DNA of 8,107 nucleotides, taken from NCBI GenBank assembly GCA_029261905.1, contig JAJDAM010000543.1, positions 1 through 8,107 on the forward strand, written 5' to 3'. Shown here piece by piece: positions 6,467 to 8,107 of the stretch. The notes under the pieces are model-generated. The model saw nothing but the letters and a program-made list of their open reading frames with translations, made no database searches and had not been told where the DNA came from. Each line of letters starts with the position of its first letter. Position 1 is the first letter of the stretch. The DNA is from Deltaproteobacteria bacterium (lineage in GTDB: Bacteria; Myxococcota_A; UBA9160; SMWR01). The position numbers were made by a program, and so were the translations under genes.

Positions 6467-8107
6467 ATGCTGAGCCCGTATCGCGTGATCGATCTCGCCA
6501 ACGAGCGCGGCCTGCTGTGCGGCCAGATCCTCGCCGATCTCGGAGCCGACGTGATCTGCATCGAACCGCGCGCCGGCAACTCGGCCCGAGAAGTCGGTCC
6601 CTTTGCAGACGACACGCGATCTGCCGAAAATTCGCTGTTCTGGTGGGCCTACGCGCGCAACAAACGCAGCATCGCGTTGGATCTCGAGCACGAACCGGAT
6701 CGCGAAATCGCCCGCCGGCTCGCTGCGGGCGCCGATTTCTGGATCGAGTCCGAAGTCCCGGGACGCATGACGGAACTGGGCCTGGGCTACGACGACCTCC
6801 GCGCCATCAATCCCGGCCTCGTCTATGTATCGATCTCTGCCTTCGGACAGGATGGCCCGAAAGCGGGCTGGGCAGACACGGACCTGACGCAGAGTTGTGC
6901 CGGTGGCGTCGCCTACCTTTCGGGTGAGATCGAGCGGCCCCCCGTCCGCGTCGCGGTCGCGCAGGCCCACGCGCACGCGGGAGCCGACGCGGCGGTCGGT
7001 GCCTTGCTCGCTCACGCGTCGCGAAAGTCCTCAGGCCGCGGCCAATGGGTAGACATTTCTACCCAGCAGTCGGTCACGCTCGCAACCATGTTCCGCTCAC
7101 TGGATGCTGCGGTGGAAAGCCCACCCGCGCGCCGTGTCTCGGGAGGCGCGCAGGTGGGTGCGGCATTCATTCCGTCCCGGTATCGGGTCAAAGACGGCTG
7201 GGTGATTCTCGGTCCCGCGTTTCTCGCGAGCACCGGTCACTTCATGAACCGCCTGCTCGGGTGGGCGATCGAAGAGGGGCACGGAAGCCCCGAACTGATG
7301 GAAGAACATTGGAACTCTTTCGCCGGACGCCTGGCTTCCGGTGAACTCGGCGCAGATGCTTTCGACACCACCGACCGGGCACTCTGCAGCTTCTTGGCCA
7401 CCAAGACCAAAGCGGAACTGCTCGAGGCTGCACTCGTGAAAAAGCTGCTGCTGGCGCCGGTTCTCGATCTGGACGAAGTCGTCGATAGCGAGCAGTTCGC
7501 CGACCGCGAGTTTCCCCAACTCGTCGAACGCCCGGACGGCCGCGGTGCGGCCAGGTTTCCCGGAGCGTTCGCCAAGTTCGCCCGATCACCGATCACATAC
7601 CGCCTGCCGCCCCCTCGAATCGACGAGCACGGCGACGAGATCCGCAGCGAGCCGGCTCGCTGCCCGACCTCGTTCGCGACCGTCGACCAGGCCGAGCAAG
7701 CAACGCGCGGGAAGGCCACCCATCGGCTCCCGCTCGAGGGCGTGAAGATCCTGGATCTGTTCTGGATCCTCGCCGGCCCCGGCGCCACGCGGATGCTCGC
7801 AGACTACGGCGCCACGGTCGTTCACGTCGAATCGACGCAGCACATCGACACGTTGCGCGTCATTCAACCCTTCCGATTCGGCCAACCGCATCTCGAGACG
7901 TCCAGCGCGTTTCAATCCGCCAACGTAAACAAACTCGGCGTGACACTCGACCTGTCGAAACCCGAGGGGCGCAAGGTCGCCCTCGAATTGGTGGAATGGG
8001 CCGATGTGGTCACCGAATCGTTCGCACCCGATATCGTCGGCCAGTACGGCCTCGATTGGAAATCGCTGCGCGAAATCAAGCCCGACCTGATCATGATCTC
8101 GAGCTGC
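6467..8107 (+). CDS. Tandem-domain family III (CaiB/BaiF) CoA-transferase, 3' end outside the window
   Basis: Family III CoA-transferases move CoA between an acyl-CoA and a free acid through an aspartyl intermediate. The 547 visible codons run off the right edge. The first CaiB-like unit spans about residues 4-400: YRVIDLANERG, ILADLGADVICIEP (21-34), ARNKRSIALDLE (63-74), GLVYVSISAFGQDGP (117-131) and SGRGQWVDIS (189-198). A second unit restarts at about 421 with LEGVKILDLFWILAGP and RMLADYGATVVHVES (442-456), then NVNKLGVTLDLSKPEGR; it is the more canonical of the two, keeping the AGP motif that unit one lacks. In unit one the residue aligned with the catalytic Asp is His168, judged from its spacing to Gly172, Gly178 and Gly190, so that half may be non-catalytic or altered. 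The active site of unit two is outside the window. The ATG at 6467 is chosen because the earlier ATG at 6459 meets a stop within five codons. It is divergent from the mutase operon. Its substrate is unknown. Confidence 0.92.
   Translation, partial: MLSPYRVIDLANERGLLCGQILADLGADVICIEPRAGNSAREVGPFADDTRSAENSLFWWAYARNKRSIALDLEHEPDREIARRLAAGADFWIESEVPGRMTELGLGYDDLRAINPGLVYVSISAFGQDGPKAGWADTDLTQSCAGGVAYLSGEIERPPVRVAVAQAHAHAGADAAVGALLAHASRKSSGRGQWVDISTQQSVTLATMFRSLDAAVESPPARRVSGGAQVGAAFIPSRYRVKDGWVILGPAFLASTGHFMNRLLGWAIEEGHGSPELMEEHWNSFAGRLASGELGADAFDTTDRALCSFLATKTKAELLEAALVKKLLLAPVLDLDEVVDSEQFADREFPQLVERPDGRGAARFPGAFAKFARSPITYRLPPPRIDEHGDEIRSEPARCPTSFATVDQAEQATRGKATHRLPLEGVKILDLFWILAGPGATRMLADYGATVVHVESTQHIDTLRVIQPFRFGQPHLETSSAFQSANVNKLGVTLDLSKPEGRKVALELVEWADVVTESFAPDIVGQYGLDWKSLREIKPDLIMISSC

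Noticed and set aside
6459..6473. Earlier ATG before the CoA-transferase start
   Set aside because: This frame meets a TGA within five codons, so the ATG at 6467 is the true candidate.
6356..7015. 219-codon open frame on the minus strand, antisense to the CoA-transferase and extending into the divergent region
   Set aside because: It has no domain signature and overlaps a clearly homologous plus-strand gene; the CaiB motifs explain the region.

Overview
This is a high-GC bacterial window that looks like ordinary chromosomal metabolism, with no mobile element, RNA gene or CRISPR array. It carries two adenosylcobalamin-dependent acyl-CoA mutases side by side. The strongly GC-biased codon use, the fused IcmF mutase, the single-chain methylmalonyl-CoA mutase with its MeaB chaperone, and a tandem family III CoA-transferase would suit a metabolically versatile Gram-negative-type bacterium (proteobacterial, Myxococcota/Desulfobacterota-like or a related lineage). 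The sequence alone does not fix the taxon.

Layout. Positions 1-6346 form one minus-strand block, read from right to left: a MerR-family regulator (6346-5924), fused isobutyryl-CoA mutase/G-protein icmF (5927-2514), a 169-bp gap with a small tandem repeat (2513-2345), methylmalonyl-CoA mutase (2344-200), and the first 67 codons of its G-protein chaperone meaB (203-1, running off the left edge). Two junctions are ATGA start/stop overlaps (merR-icmF and mutase-meaB), a sign of translational coupling. A 120-bp divergent intergenic region (6347-6466) separates the block from a plus-strand gene (6467 to beyond 8107) encoding a CaiB/BaiF-type CoA-transferase with a second CaiB domain beginning near residue 421.

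How the genes work together. IcmF interconverts isobutyryl-CoA and n-butyryl-CoA. Methylmalonyl-CoA mutase interconverts (R)-methylmalonyl-CoA and succinyl-CoA. Both use coenzyme B12, and each has a MeaB-type GTPase for cofactor loading and protection: built into IcmF, and a separate protein for methylmalonyl-CoA mutase. Together they fit a route carrying branched-chain and odd-chain acyl-CoA (valine, isobutyrate, propionate) toward succinyl-CoA. The MerR protein is coupled to icmF and is the likely local regulator. The CoA-transferase may activate or exchange an acid linked to this pathway, but its substrate cannot be read from the sequence.

Most notable signals: the N-terminal CaiB half has His where the family has its catalytic Asp; a 20-bp imperfect palindrome is centred on the merR start codon; promoter-like elements on both sides of the divergent region would give leaderless transcripts; and the B12-binding SxL motif of the mutase is changed to S-S-Q. 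I found no clearly new biological system. The regulatory region and the tandem CoA-transferase are the parts that merit a second look.
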